A stretch of DNA of 64,000 nucleotides from Pareuzebyella sediminis (GCF_008367235.1 NZ_VTZS01000007.1:1-64000); one strand, 5' to 3'. Positions 46,282-55,124 are shown, numbered from the stretch's first letter. The notes: a model not told the origin generated them from the sequence alone. Translations and numbers: made by a program.

Positions 46282-47424
46282 TTAAAACACCTGATTAATT
46301 AAACTCTTTTGTAAGGCTTTGGAACTTGAAATTTTTGATTTAATCACTCCTTGAACTTTTAATAATTGTTCCATTTGATTAAGTATTTCTTTTTCATTAT
46401 TTGGAACTAAAATTTCATATTCTCCAATAATTTTATGACTTACCCTGGGCATTTTTGTGCCAAAACCTTGACTTGAAACATAATCTATAAATGCCTTACT
46501 ATGAAAATGATATAAGACATACTCTTTAGACACTTTTTTAGTGTCATAAATCAATAATTCAGTTGTTGATAATGCATCAAAAGTTGCAATTATTGCTTTA
46601 TCAAGGTAAGGTCTTAATTTGCTATAGCACAAGTCACCTTCATTTACGAGATTACATTGAGCTTTGACAGATTCAGTACTATCCCAGTTGTTTGTTGCAA
46701 ATTCTCCAGATTCTAAATGTTCCAGACCTATATATTTATTTCTTGAATGAGGAACTTGACTTTTTTCCTTCTTTGGAATTAGGATTTGAGATAACTTAAC
46801 TTTTTTTCCTGGTGATTCGTCAACTAAATTTTCAAAATGTATGTCTCTATGAATTTTAAGTTTATGCTTTAAATCAATCTCCCTCTCAACAACCTCATCC
46901 ATAGCCCAAAGTAATTCAGAAAATTGGGCTTGTTGGTCTTTTGGTGGTAGTAAGAATTCGTATTTTGAAATATCCTTCCAATTGATATATGGATTCACAG
47001 AACCCTTTGAGTTTCGAATAGAATTTTCAGTGAAACCTTCCGACATCATTACAAAAGGGAGCAACCTTCTATCTATCTTTTTTTCATTTGCTTTAATTAC
47101 CAAAGTGGTGTTTGATGTAATACCAGAAAAAGGAGCTATTACAACTTTTCTTAAATAGGTTCTTCTAGACCCATACAATATATCTCCATCATCAAACCTA
47201 CGTATGAACGCAGGGCCTAAATATTCATCTTGCAAATCCCCCCATGACCTTAAATGAAGGTCTTCTGACCCCATATGCTCACCTTTTACGTATCTCGTTA
47301 ATTTTGTATTTTCCCTATCAACTTTCTTTTTTTGCTGGATAGCGACATCTCCAAACTTGGTTAAAGTCCAATCCCTTTTATCTATTTGAAGCTCTCCTTT
47401 TATATTCTCTAATGCCCCTTCCAT
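46282..47424 (-). CDS. hsdS: Type I restriction specificity subunit
   Basis: 380 residues with two target-recognition halves. The first ends in the conserved region INWKDISKYEFLLPPKDQQAQ followed by a helical spacer; the second begins at VKLSQILIPKKEK and ends with VPNNEKEILNQMEQLL and the helix SSSKALQKSLINQVF. HsdS proteins recognise a split DNA sequence and hold the two methylases. It lies 1 bp from the hsdM stop. The sequence is complete and fairly short for a two-domain HsdS. Confidence 0.88.
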   Translation of the reverse strand: MEGALENIKGELQIDKRDWTLTKFGDVAIQQKKKVDRENTKLTRYVKGEHMGSEDLHLRSWGDLQDEYLGPAFIRRFDDGDILYGSRRTYLRKVVIAPFSGITSNTTLVIKANEKKIDRRLLPFVMMSEGFTENSIRNSKGSVNPYINWKDISKYEFLLPPKDQQAQFSELLWAMDEVVEREIDLKHKLKIHRDIHFENLVDESPGKKVKLSQILIPKKEKSQVPHSRNKYIGLEHLESGEFATNNWDSTESVKAQCNLVNEGDLCYSKLRPYLDKAIIATFDALSTTELLIYDTKKVSKEYVLYHFHSKAFIDYVSSQGFGTKMPRVSHKIIGEYEILVPNNEKEILNQMEQLLKVQGVIKSKISSSKALQKSLINQVF

Positions 47425-47425
47425 A

Positions 47426-48883
47426 TTATTTTAATACTTCAAATAAGTTTTTCATTGATTCTTTAAGCTTTACATCACTTTCATTCCATTCTTGAAAAGA
47501 TTTACCGAATGATAAATCAACATTGGAATTTTCTCTTTTCACATAGAAATTGATATTCATATTCCCATCATGCGATAGTATTTCTTCAATGCTAGCTACT
47601 TTTGCATAATGCGGTATGTTATTAAACTCCTTGAAGGCATTATAAAATTTATTAATGTGATTATCTGTTAAGTATGCTAAGCCTTTATTATCTATAACAT
47701 CTTGTTTGCCATTAATAAAAAGTATTTTACCTTTTCTTTCCTGAGGCTTGTTGGTATTTCCAACTAATATCATAGCCTCCATTGGAGAATTGTAAAAAAG
47801 GTTAGCCCCCAAACCAATTACAGCTTCAATTTGGTCCTCTTTAACCATTTTTTTTCTCATTTCAGCTTCCATATCCCGGAATAAAATTCCATGTGGCCAT
47901 AGAATTGCATATCGACCATTTTCTTGGTCCATACTTTTGTGTATGTGCTGCTGAAATGCATAATCCGCACAACCTTGCGGAGGAACGCCCCAGAGGTTAC
48001 GCCCGTAGGGGTCGTTGGCAAAACTTTTTTGGTCCCACGCCTTAATGGAGTAGGGCGGGTTGGCCAAGATGACATTAAAGGTTTTAAGTTCGTCGTTTTC
48101 TAAAAAAGCGGGGTTGGCCAAAGTATCGCTCCGTACAATGCTAAACTCTTCTATGCCATGCATAAACATGTTCATACGTGCTATGGCAGAGGTAATAAGA
48201 TTAATTTCTTGCCCATATAATTTTAACGTACGGTATTCCTTACCTTCCTCCTTTAAATGAAGGGCGCAGTTCAATAAGAGTCCGCCACTACCACAGGTAG
48301 GGTCGTAAACACTCTCTCCCGGTTGTGGGTCCATGATCATGGTCATGAGTTTAACCACGGTGCGGTTGGTGTAAAACTCCGCTGCGGTATGGCCGCTGTC
48401 ATCCGCAAATTCCTTAATGAGGTATTCATAGGCATTGCCCAGTTTGTCATCTGGGATGTTGCTCAAACTTAGTTTGTGCTGGGAATAATGCTCTATGAGG
48501 TTTGTGAGGGTTTCATCGCTTAGTCGGTTTTTGTTTGTCCAGCTGGCATCCCCAAAAATACCGTACAGGGTATCTGGGTTGGCCTTTTCAATGGCCCGCA
48601 TTGCCTCTTGCAAGGCCATGCCCACATTCACGGTGGTTTCCCGCACGTCGTTCCAATGGGCACCTTCAGGGACCAAAAAATGGTGGTGTTCCGCAAAAGC
48701 GGCATACTCCAAGTCACCATCGCCCTCTTCCAATGCTTTTTCAAATTCTTCGTCGTATACATCACAGATGCGTTTGAAGAACAATAATGGGAAGATATAT
48801 TGTTTATAATCGCCGGCATCTATGGTGCCGCGCAATTGGGTGGCCGCGCCCCAAAGGTATTTTTCGAGTTCTTTTTGGGTCAT
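47426..48883 (-). CDS. hsdM: Type I restriction-modification methylase subunit (copy next to hsdS)
   Basis: 485 residues, N6-adenine methyltransferase. The N-terminal HsdM helical domain (FPLLFFKRICDVYDEE) leads to SAM motif I DPTCGSGG at 194-201 and catalytic motif IV NPPY at 275-278. The usual GEFYTPR motif is altered to AEFYTNR at 168-174, which sets it apart from the second copy. It overlaps the upstream PD-(D/E)xK gene by 4 bp and is followed at once by hsdS. Confidence 0.9.
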   Translation of the reverse strand: MTQKELEKYLWGAATQLRGTIDAGDYKQYIFPLLFFKRICDVYDEEFEKALEEGDGDLEYAAFAEHHHFLVPEGAHWNDVRETTVNVGMALQEAMRAIEKANPDTLYGIFGDASWTNKNRLSDETLTNLIEHYSQHKLSLSNIPDDKLGNAYEYLIKEFADDSGHTAAEFYTNRTVVKLMTMIMDPQPGESVYDPTCGSGGLLLNCALHLKEEGKEYRTLKLYGQEINLITSAIARMNMFMHGIEEFSIVRSDTLANPAFLENDELKTFNVILANPPYSIKAWDQKSFANDPYGRNLWGVPPQGCADYAFQQHIHKSMDQENGRYAILWPHGILFRDMEAEMRKKMVKEDQIEAVIGLGANLFYNSPMEAMILVGNTNKPQERKGKILFINGKQDVIDNKGLAYLTDNHINKFYNAFKEFNNIPHYAKVASIEEILSHDGNMNINFYVKRENSNVDLSFGKSFQEWNESDVKLKESMKNLFEVLK

Positions 48884-49461
48884 GCTAGTTCAATTAGGAT
48901 TGCAAAGTTTCCATAGTCACTTTTCCTTTTTGAAGAAAAAGCTTTCTTAACAGTTCTAACTTTAGTCTCAAAATTGAGTTCAGATTTTAAAAATTTCTCA
49001 ATGGGATGATTTTTATCTGACACTAATTTGACTGGTCGATAATTCTGTGAAGCAACTATCAAAAAGCATCTGATTAACTTATTTTGACTATGTAGTTCCT
49101 TCAGTTTATTTAAATCTTCTAAAATTAGGTTCCACCCATTCTCATATCTCTTAACTTCTAAAGCATATTTCAGCGTTTCAATATTTAGTGATTTTCCTCT
49201 TGTACCTTTAGATTTTCTTCCTATGGCTAGGTCCAATCTAGTTTGACCTTTAATACAAGGAGATAATTCTTTATACATTCTTTCACATTCGAGGACTTCA
49301 TTATGATTGTCGATATTGGAATTTATACCTTGCGCCAACTCACCGACAATAGCTCCTTCCGATAATTTATAGTCATTATAGAACTCTTTTTTATAAGCAA
49401 GCCAGTAGGCCAAACCTTGAAGGGTTGGTGCGCACCAATTTGGTAGAGGTGAATTTTTCAT
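48880..49461 (-). CDS. PD-(D/E)xK-type nuclease-like protein between two hsdM genes
   Basis: 193 residues. The segment RLDLAIGRKSKGT (Asp77) followed by LKYALEVKRYENG (E102-x-K104) is the D...ExK pattern of restriction-like nucleases, with candidate acidic helix residues at Glu36/Glu41. It starts right at the hsdM stop upstream (adjacent bases) and overlaps the next hsdM by 4 bp, so it is tightly coupled to both methylases. The family is not known to me; it may cut DNA or be an inactive accessory. Confidence 0.6.
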   Translation of the reverse strand: MKNSPLPNWCAPTLQGLAYWLAYKKEFYNDYKLSEGAIVGELAQGINSNIDNHNEVLECERMYKELSPCIKGQTRLDLAIGRKSKGTRGKSLNIETLKYALEVKRYENGWNLILEDLNKLKELHSQNKLIRCFLIVASQNYRPVKLVSDKNHPIEKFLKSELNFETKVRTVKKAFSSKRKSDYGNFAILIELA

Positions 49462-50943
49462 TTATATAAAGTCTTTCAAAACCCGTTTAAACTTCTCTTC
49501 TGCTTCTTGACTCTCTTTCCAAGCTGCTTTTAAATCTGCCAATGCTTCTTCCTCAGAAGGCAAATTATCCTCAATAATTTTCTCTACATAAAGAGGAATG
49601 TTCAGGTTGTAATCGTTCTCTTTTAAATCTTTTATGGAAGCAACTTTAGCAAAGTTTTCGACGTCCGTAAAACCAGAATACCATTTGAATATTTGTGTAA
49701 TATGTTGGGGTTCCAAATAGTTCTGTGCCCGTCCCACACGAACTTGCTCAGAGGCATCGATAAATAATACTTTATCCTTTTTGTCCTCATCTTTGTTCTG
49801 CTTAAAGACCATGACACATGCGGCGAGTTGGGTACCATAAAAAATATTGGGTCCCAGGCCAATAACGGCCTCCAACAAATCTCGCTCCAAAAGGGCTTTT
49901 CTAATTTTACCTTCCGCCCCTTTTCTAAACAGGGCGCCATGGGGTAATACTACGGTCATACGGCCTGTACTGTTCATGGATTTGATCATGTGCTGTACCC
50001 AGGCCATGTCTCCATTTCCTTTTGGAGGAATACCCGCAATATTTCTACCATAGGGGTCGTTGGCCCAGTTTTCGGCGCCCCATTCTTTTAATGAAAATGG
50101 CGGGTTGGCAATAACACAATCAAAAGTTTTTAGGCCATCAGCCTCAAAAAAAGCGGGATTTCGTAAGGTATCTCCACGTACTATATAAAAATCCTCAATA
50201 CCATGCAGGAACATGTTCATTCTAGCAATGGAGCTTGATGTTAAGTTCTTCTCTTGGCCGTAAAGCTTAAGGGTACGGTAGTCCTCTTTGTTATCTTTTA
50301 AATGGTCTACACATTCCAATAGCATACCCCCGGTACCACAGGCGGGATCATAAATGGTCTCCCCTTCGTGTGGGTCCAGAATTAAACCTAATAAATGCAC
50401 TACGGAACGAGGCGTATAAAATTCCCCGGCTTTTTTATTGGTTAGGTCGGCAAAATGCTTGATTAAATATTCATAGGAGTTGCCCAATAAATCAGCGTCC
50501 ACATTACTGTTGCATAAATCATATTGAGAGAAGTGCTCCACAAGGTCGATCAATAAACGGTCGGACAGCTTGTTCTTATTGCTCCATTGGGCATCACCAA
50601 AAATTCCATACAAATATTCCTGGTTGGCCTGTTCTATACCTCGTAGGGCCTTTTCTATGGCAAGGCCAACATTGATGGTCGTCTCGCGTACATCGTTCCA
50701 ATGACATTGGTCTGGGATTATGAACCTGTGGAATTCTGGTAGATTGGCATAGTCATCATCCCCTTCCGATTCTTCAAAAGCTATTTTATATTCCTCATCA
50801 TATACATCTGAGATTCGCTTAAAAAAGAGCAACGGAAAAATATATACTTTAAAGTCTGAGGCATCTACAGGGCCTTTAAGAATCCATGCCGCTTTTGATA
50901 AATATTGTTCTAGTTGGGAAAGTGTTAGTTTGGTATTGGTCAT
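49462..50943 (-). CDS. hsdM: Type I restriction-modification methylase subunit (first copy of the operon)
   Basis: 493 residues. It has GEFYTPR at 173-179, SAM motif I DPACGTGG at 199-206 and NPPF at 280-283, all canonical. It resembles the second HsdM along its whole length but is clearly diverged, so this is not a recent duplication. It is the first gene of the leftward run, with a candidate promoter 45 bp upstream. Two HsdM genes with one intact HsdS raise the possibility of a mixed methylase complex. Confidence 0.9.
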   Translation of the reverse strand: MTNTKLTLSQLEQYLSKAAWILKGPVDASDFKVYIFPLLFFKRISDVYDEEYKIAFEESEGDDDYANLPEFHRFIIPDQCHWNDVRETTINVGLAIEKALRGIEQANQEYLYGIFGDAQWSNKNKLSDRLLIDLVEHFSQYDLCNSNVDADLLGNSYEYLIKHFADLTNKKAGEFYTPRSVVHLLGLILDPHEGETIYDPACGTGGMLLECVDHLKDNKEDYRTLKLYGQEKNLTSSSIARMNMFLHGIEDFYIVRGDTLRNPAFFEADGLKTFDCVIANPPFSLKEWGAENWANDPYGRNIAGIPPKGNGDMAWVQHMIKSMNSTGRMTVVLPHGALFRKGAEGKIRKALLERDLLEAVIGLGPNIFYGTQLAACVMVFKQNKDEDKKDKVLFIDASEQVRVGRAQNYLEPQHITQIFKWYSGFTDVENFAKVASIKDLKENDYNLNIPLYVEKIIEDNLPSEEEALADLKAAWKESQEAEEKFKRVLKDFI

Positions 50944-50986
50944 CTAAGTTGATAATGGTTTTTTGATTTTTAATATGGGGAGTCTT

Positions 50987-51018
50987 TAAAGATAAAATAT
51001 CTTTGGATTATGGGGAAA
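50987..51018 (-). promoter_or_regulatory. Candidate promoter of the restriction operon
   Basis: On the minus strand TTTC, a 20-bp spacer and TATCTTTA resemble the Bacteroidota consensus TTTG-N19/20-TANNTTTG with one mismatch in each box. It would start transcription about 35 bases before the first hsdM ATG. The rest of the 50944-51313 gap shows no gene. Confidence 0.3.
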
Positions 51019-51282
51019 TCAACTAGATTCTTTCGGTGAAAAATTATGTAAAGACTTGGAAGAATATTGTATTTACCCTAAATACCATAGTCGCTTGCCA
51101 TGCAAATGCTTCACAAGTCAATTTAGTCTCTGAATAATAGAGAGGCCTATAAAGATGCGGGGAGAAGTATTACACAAATAGAACCTGGTTCGCATTGATT
51201 TCGGAATGTAGAGGCAGCTAGACTAAAAGAAAAAAGTGGTTTGAGGCAAAAAGAAAATATTACTTAATTTTAGAGAACTGGA

Positions 51283-51317
51283 CTAGGGCTTTTCATAGGA
51301 TACATTGTTAGCCCTAG
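51283..51317 (-). other. Inverted repeat closing the CBS-HEPN cassette
   Basis: CTAGGGCT (51283-51290) and AGCCCTAG (51310-51317) are exact complements around 19 bases. On the minus strand the CBS-HEPN stop codon lies in CTAGGGCTAAC, the exact complement of the GTTAGCCCTA found just before that gene's start. This is where the end site (R'' box) of an integron cassette would be; a full folded site is not evident. Confidence 0.4.
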
Positions 51318-52123
51318 TTGTTGTGCAGAGCGAATATTAATTCATCCATTTTTTTCAATCGGCTAGATAATTTATCTATTGTGTTATCATTATCAATCAA
51401 ACTTCTGGTCGGATGCGCAATTCTTTTCCTGATTTCATTTATGCTATTGAATTTTTTCCAATCTTTCTTGGTTAAGCCTAATTTCTCAAAAAGTTTTAGT
51501 TCGTTAAAGATGTTGAAGAAGTCTACAAAATAAAAATGTTCAGTAATTGTATTTTCTAAATCTAAACTAAGTAGTTCATTATAAAGTTCTAAAATACCTT
51601 TGTATTTATCGTTTTCATTTTCAGGATTGACTTTTTGCTCAATCCAATCAATTATTTCTTTTTGCTTAAGACTATCAAGTAAAAACTCACCTAAACTTCT
51701 TTCTAAATCACATAACCTCTGAAAAATATAGATTTGAACTTGGCGACAATTTAAGTTTCCAATCGTAATTAAACCAGCAATTTCTTTTTGAAAAGTTAGA
51801 AAGTAGAATGTTCTTTTTTCTGAACAGAAATTATCGATTACCGTTCTAATATTTGTTGTTAATTCTAAAGTATCCGAAAATGTTATTTTATGTCTCTCAA
51901 TATTGCTAAAATCGTTCGGATTACTTGTAATAAAATATTCTTTAATCTCGGTATTTGAAACAATAGGAATTAAGTCAAACCTATTCTTTTGCATTATGGG
52001 AATATAATTTTCTGTTTCAATATCAGCATCAGTTGCACAAACCCATCGTCTTTTACTTATTCCAACTGAAGCTGCTGTTATGTTAACTTTTCCATCATCT
52101 TTAAAATAGAGTTCATCAATCAT
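51314..52123 (-). CDS. CBS-like / HEPN-like domain protein
   Basis: 269 residues. The N-terminal ~120 residues look like two CBS-type halves (YIPIMQKNRFDLIPIVSNTE, then FYFLTFQKEIAGLITIGNL), which usually bind adenine nucleotides. The C-terminal half is helical and carries R232-x4-H237 in EIRKRIAHPTR, the HEPN RNase signature (Rx4-6H). A nucleotide-sensing RNase is therefore plausible. The gene is framed by matching short boxes like an integron cassette and has no partner antitoxin next to it. Confidence 0.55.
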   Translation of the reverse strand: MIDELYFKDDGKVNITAASVGISKRRWVCATDADIETENYIPIMQKNRFDLIPIVSNTEIKEYFITSNPNDFSNIERHKITFSDTLELTTNIRTVIDNFCSEKRTFYFLTFQKEIAGLITIGNLNCRQVQIYIFQRLCDLERSLGEFLLDSLKQKEIIDWIEQKVNPENENDKYKGILELYNELLSLDLENTITEHFYFVDFFNIFNELKLFEKLGLTKKDWKKFNSINEIRKRIAHPTRSLIDNDNTIDKLSSRLKKMDELIFALHNN

Positions 52124-52143
52124 TTTCGAAGCTTGTTATCAAT

Positions 52144-52280
52144 TAGGGCTAACGGTTTTCATATGGCTTTGTGGCGGTTTTGAAGCCCTTTCCTATCCAC
52201 CGAAACCTAAACTGGCTAAGGAGCGGAAACCTTGCTGGAAGATGTTCACCCGCCATAAGCTATATGCCGTGTTGGCACCA
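52144..52280 (-). other. attC-like recombination site between two cassette-like genes
   Basis: 137 bp with long imperfect dyad symmetry. TAACGGTTTTCATATGGCTTTGTGGCGG (start 52150, written in two parts: TAACGGTTTTCATATGG and CTTTGTGGCGG) mirrors the complement of 52250-52278. Unpaired extra bases lie on one arm, as in integron attC sites. The ends are TAGGGCTAAC (52144-52153) and GTTGGCACCA (52271-52280), in the positions of R' and R''. They match GTTRRRY/RYYYAAC only in part, so this is attC-like, not a proven attC. Confidence 0.45.
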
Positions 52281-52973
52281 GTTTTTCATTTTCTTTAAGT
52301 GTCTTTCAATAGTCTCAAAGTAATTTTCACTGATTTCTTTTCGTTCCACACACTTGTTATTCCATAGCCCAGATCTAATAACTTTACTGTCTTTTGTGTA
52401 TTTTCCTAACCAGTCATTCGAACATTTATCAACGGCAGACCTTTCAAAATTCGAAAGGAGTGCAATTGAATTTTCTTCAATCATTGCTCTGTCATTGTCT
52501 TTTGATGAAGGACCTGGAACTTCTAGAACAGTGAAAGGTAAAGTGTGTAGATAGGTCGAAACTATTCTTTCTAGGGGCTTCTCAGATTGCTTAATTAATT
52601 TATCATTCTTTTTCGATTTATCGCCCCAATGGGGGAAGTCTAAATGGTCTTTGTAAAGGAAGCTAAATCCAATAAGTTTTCTGAAAACCGAGCCTCTGTG
52701 GTTCCCCGTTAAGTCTTTCGAGCCTTTATGATTGTATAGTCTGTCATACAAAGTTGCCTTTGAATTAGCAATTGCAGCGTGTGTGCCAATCCGAACAACT
52801 CTATTGAAATTGCTGTTTTCGCGATTTTCATTTTCCTCAAAGAAAAAATATACACCTTTTTCTGGAAGCCTGTCTCTTGATACTGTATCTAAAGTCCGTT
52901 TCGGAAATTTCTTAGTCACCTCATTCAATAGGTCGTAAAATCTGTCAATATTTTGTTGTCTGCTTGTTGTCAT
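52260..52973 (-). CDS. GIY-YIG-like nuclease protein in a cassette-like unit
   Basis: 237 residues from ATG at 52973. The segment EKGVYFFFEENENR, then VVRIGTHAAIANSKATLYDR and NHRGSVFRKLIG is the GIY-YIG layout (GVYFF for GIY, RIGTHA for YIG, then the conserved Arg helix). A longer frame begins 60 bases upstream, but the cassette boundary GTTGGCACCA lies between the two starts, which favours the shorter form. The reading frame ends inside the attC-like site (stop in ATATAG), as cassette genes often do. Confidence 0.6.
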   Translation of the reverse strand: MTTSRQQNIDRFYDLLNEVTKKFPKRTLDTVSRDRLPEKGVYFFFEENENRENSNFNRVVRIGTHAAIANSKATLYDRLYNHKGSKDLTGNHRGSVFRKLIGFSFLYKDHLDFPHWGDKSKKNDKLIKQSEKPLERIVSTYLHTLPFTVLEVPGPSSKDNDRAMIEENSIALLSNFERSAVDKCSNDWLGKYTKDSKVIRSGLWNNKCVERKEISENYFETIERHLKKMKNWCQHGI

Positions 52974-53138
52974 TGAATTGGTGCCAACAATTGTATATGT
53001 GTACCAGTGCACATATTTCTTTTTTATATACACCTCTAATCTAGTATATTATTGATTGACCCCAAATATTCGTTACAACTTAGGTCTATTATAGCTGCTT
53101 CATAAAGGTTGTCGTAATTTCAATTTTCGGTACCCAGA

Positions 53139-53411
53139 TTATATCCTATTAACAGCCTTGTCCAACAATTTTACGTAACGATTACGGTTTTTTAAAAATT
53201 GACAGTCAATAAGACCACTCCTTAACATTACATGCTTCTCCATTTTAGCATAGTCCCTAAAGTTAACAAAGGGGTTTACCTCTTCCTTGTATCGTTCAAA
53301 ATTCTTCAGGAGAAAATCAGTGCTAGGTTTACATTGCATTTCGTACTCTATCAAGCTATCCTTTGAATTTTGGTCTAAAGGCATTTGTTGCTTCTTTTGT
53401 GTTACGCCCAT
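53139..53411 (-). CDS. Hypothetical small protein
   Basis: 90 residues, helical and basic at the C-terminus (LKNRNRYVKLLDKAVNRI). It overlaps the gene before it by 10 bp, which suggests a two-gene unit. No motif is recognised. Confidence 0.45.
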   Translation of the reverse strand: MGVTQKKQQMPLDQNSKDSLIEYEMQCKPSTDFLLKNFERYKEEVNPFVNFRDYAKMEKHVMLRSGLIDCQFLKNRNRYVKLLDKAVNRI

Positions 53412-53662
53412 GGGGCATTACTTGTGGCGAGTGTTCTTGAATACTTAGCGATTCTTTTGCCAGAGGTGAATGGGCTTATCCTAAGTGTTGTACCCATAAC
53501 GGGACACAATGTTAATTCTACGAAGAAGCTACCGAAAGCAAAGAGTATATAATCCGCTTCAATAGTGGAGATAGAGTCAATAAATTCACCCTCATCCAAA
53601 AGTAGAAAAGATTGTTCTTCGTCATCCAAGTTTAGAAAATCGTTTATATCCATTGTTTGCAT
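53402..53662 (-). CDS. Hypothetical small acidic protein
   Basis: 86 residues, or 83 from the second Met (MDINDFLNLDDEEQSFLLLD). The first half is strongly acidic, the middle hydrophobic (YILFAFGSFFVELTL). It overlaps the following gene by 10 bp and follows the SRAP gene by 32 bp. Function unknown; an antitoxin- or DNA-mimic-like role would be pure guesswork. Confidence 0.4.
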   Translation of the reverse strand: MQTMDINDFLNLDDEEQSFLLLDEGEFIDSISTIEADYILFAFGSFFVELTLCPVMGTTLRISPFTSGKRIAKYSRTLATSNAPWA

Positions 53663-53694
53663 GGTATTAAGTTACACCCTTGCTTTAAGAAGGG

Positions 53695-54447
53695 TCAATA
53701 GGCAATTTCAAGTTCAGGATACTCCACCTTTTCGATGATGTCAGGCCTGTCACCCTCTCCTCCGCGCTTGTACAGGTCCTTGCTAATGGGCCAGGCATCG
53801 ATGTCGGCATCCCACAGATCATCGTCTATCACATTGCAAACATCGGATTCGTTAAGGGTACTGTCCAGCCAAACACCGATATCATCATCCTGCAAGATGA
53901 CAGGCCGTCTATTTTTCCTGTTATGTATCTCAGCGAACATGGGTGTAGCCTCCTTTGTCAGAATAGTGAAGGTCACTAGCTTGTCAGGGGTAACCGCATA
54001 GATTCCTGCAAGATGGAACGGAGCCTTGTTTTTTCTCTCAAAATAGAAAGGGATCTTAAAATCCTTTCCGTTCTTCTTTGCGGTATGGGGTTCATAAAAC
54101 CCGTCGACGGGTATAATACACCTACGTTTCAGGGCACTGTTTTTATAGTTGTTGGATTCGAACAACTTTTCGGACTTGGCATTGAGCCCCGAACCCCAAC
54201 GTATGGTCTCCTTGTAATACTCCTTGGGGTCCACATCCTTTTTATAATGGGGTATCAGTCCCCACATGACCGGAATCATGTTCTTGGGCTTCTCCTGGGG
54301 TATGATCCACATATTGGGATGCACGAAACCATTGGCGCTATTATAGATCAATTCATGGTCTTCCTTCAGTTCACCCAGCAACCTTTCGATCTCATAATAA
54401 TCCTCCAGTTCCCCTGCTTTTCGGGTTATCCTTGTATTGTAACACAT
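53695..54447 (-). CDS. SOS response-associated peptidase (SRAP/HMCES-YedK family)
   Basis: 250 residues. Cys2 after the initiator Met becomes the N-terminal nucleophile that bonds to abasic sites in single-stranded DNA. Other family residues are present: Asn in GSGLNAKSE, Glu in IIPVDGFYEP, and His in EIHNRKNRRPVIL. The family protects abasic sites by a DNA-protein crosslink. Genes of this kind are frequent on mobile islands and phages. The start is fixed by the Cys. Confidence 0.9.
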   Translation of the reverse strand: MCYNTRITRKAGELEDYYEIERLLGELKEDHELIYNSANGFVHPNMWIIPQEKPKNMIPVMWGLIPHYKKDVDPKEYYKETIRWGSGLNAKSEKLFESNNYKNSALKRRCIIPVDGFYEPHTAKKNGKDFKIPFYFERKNKAPFHLAGIYAVTPDKLVTFTILTKEATPMFAEIHNRKNRRPVILQDDDIGVWLDSTLNESDVCNVIDDDLWDADIDAWPISKDLYKRGGEGDRPDIIEKVEYPELEIAY

Positions 54448-54458
54448 ATGGTGTCCTT

Positions 54459-54686
54459 TTATTTAAATTTGGGATTCTTGAAAATCTCCTCCAACTTTTT
54501 ATACTTTGCAAGCACAGCTGCCTGTAGCCTATACTCGCAAACGTTTATCATCTGGTCGGCAAAGTTCTTGTCCTCTTCCGGTATTGTTCTGGCCTCCCTG
54601 TCATTTTTATAGTTTATAATCCTGGACTGCACGATATTATTGATCATGTAAATCTCGGAAGTTGGAAGTTTTTGCAAGAGTCTCAT
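54459..54686 (-). CDS. Hypothetical small protein upstream of SRAP
   Basis: 75 residues, helical (YMINNIVQSRIINYKNDREA), ending 12 bp before the SRAP start codon, so probably the first gene of that transcript. No motif is recognised. Confidence 0.45.
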   Translation of the reverse strand: MRLLQKLPTSEIYMINNIVQSRIINYKNDREARTIPEEDKNFADQMINVCEYRLQAAVLAKYKKLEEIFKNPKFK

Positions 54687-54860
54687 GTTGTGCGAAACAT
54701 ATTCTCCCCATTCCTCTCCGATCTCAGGCCCTCACGTTTTCATATCTAATTTTTAGGTATTTCAATTTAATGAAAAATGTTAAAGTTTTAAATGTAGCAA
54801 ATCAAATTTATAAATTTGGAATAAATCCAAAAAAAAAGGAATATATCCAATTTTAATATA

Positions 54861-55124
54861 ATGGTTGGCAAGATTGTATTCAGAAACAACGACAGATTTG
54901 CCTTGAAGCATCTCTTGATCCAGATTGGGGAAGCTACGCTCAGCAATAACTGCTGGAATAAAAAACTGGACAAGCCTAGGCACATGAACCAATTTTTTCT
55001 TGAAGCGGATGAACACAGGACCATGCTTAAATACCGATACCCCCAAAAAGGGGTGGTAGGCATTATGGAGGTCGGTGAGTATGACCTTCCGGAAAACGGT
55101 TGGATACGGGTGCAGGTGCACTAA
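54861..55124 (+). CDS. Hypothetical small protein
   Basis: 87 residues, beta-rich (FRNNDRFALKHLLIQIGEAT, GIMEVGEYDLPENGWIRVQV). It runs opposite to the SRAP operon and is followed 35 bp later by another small gene. No family recognised; such pairs of small genes are common in flavobacterial islands. Confidence 0.5.
   Translation: MVGKIVFRNNDRFALKHLLIQIGEATLSNNCWNKKLDKPRHMNQFFLEADEHRTMLKYRYPQKGVVGIMEVGEYDLPENGWIRVQVH

Noticed and set aside
52974-53033. Longer start for the GIY-YIG-like cassette gene
   Set aside because: The added 20 codons cross the cassette boundary box and would not move with the gene.
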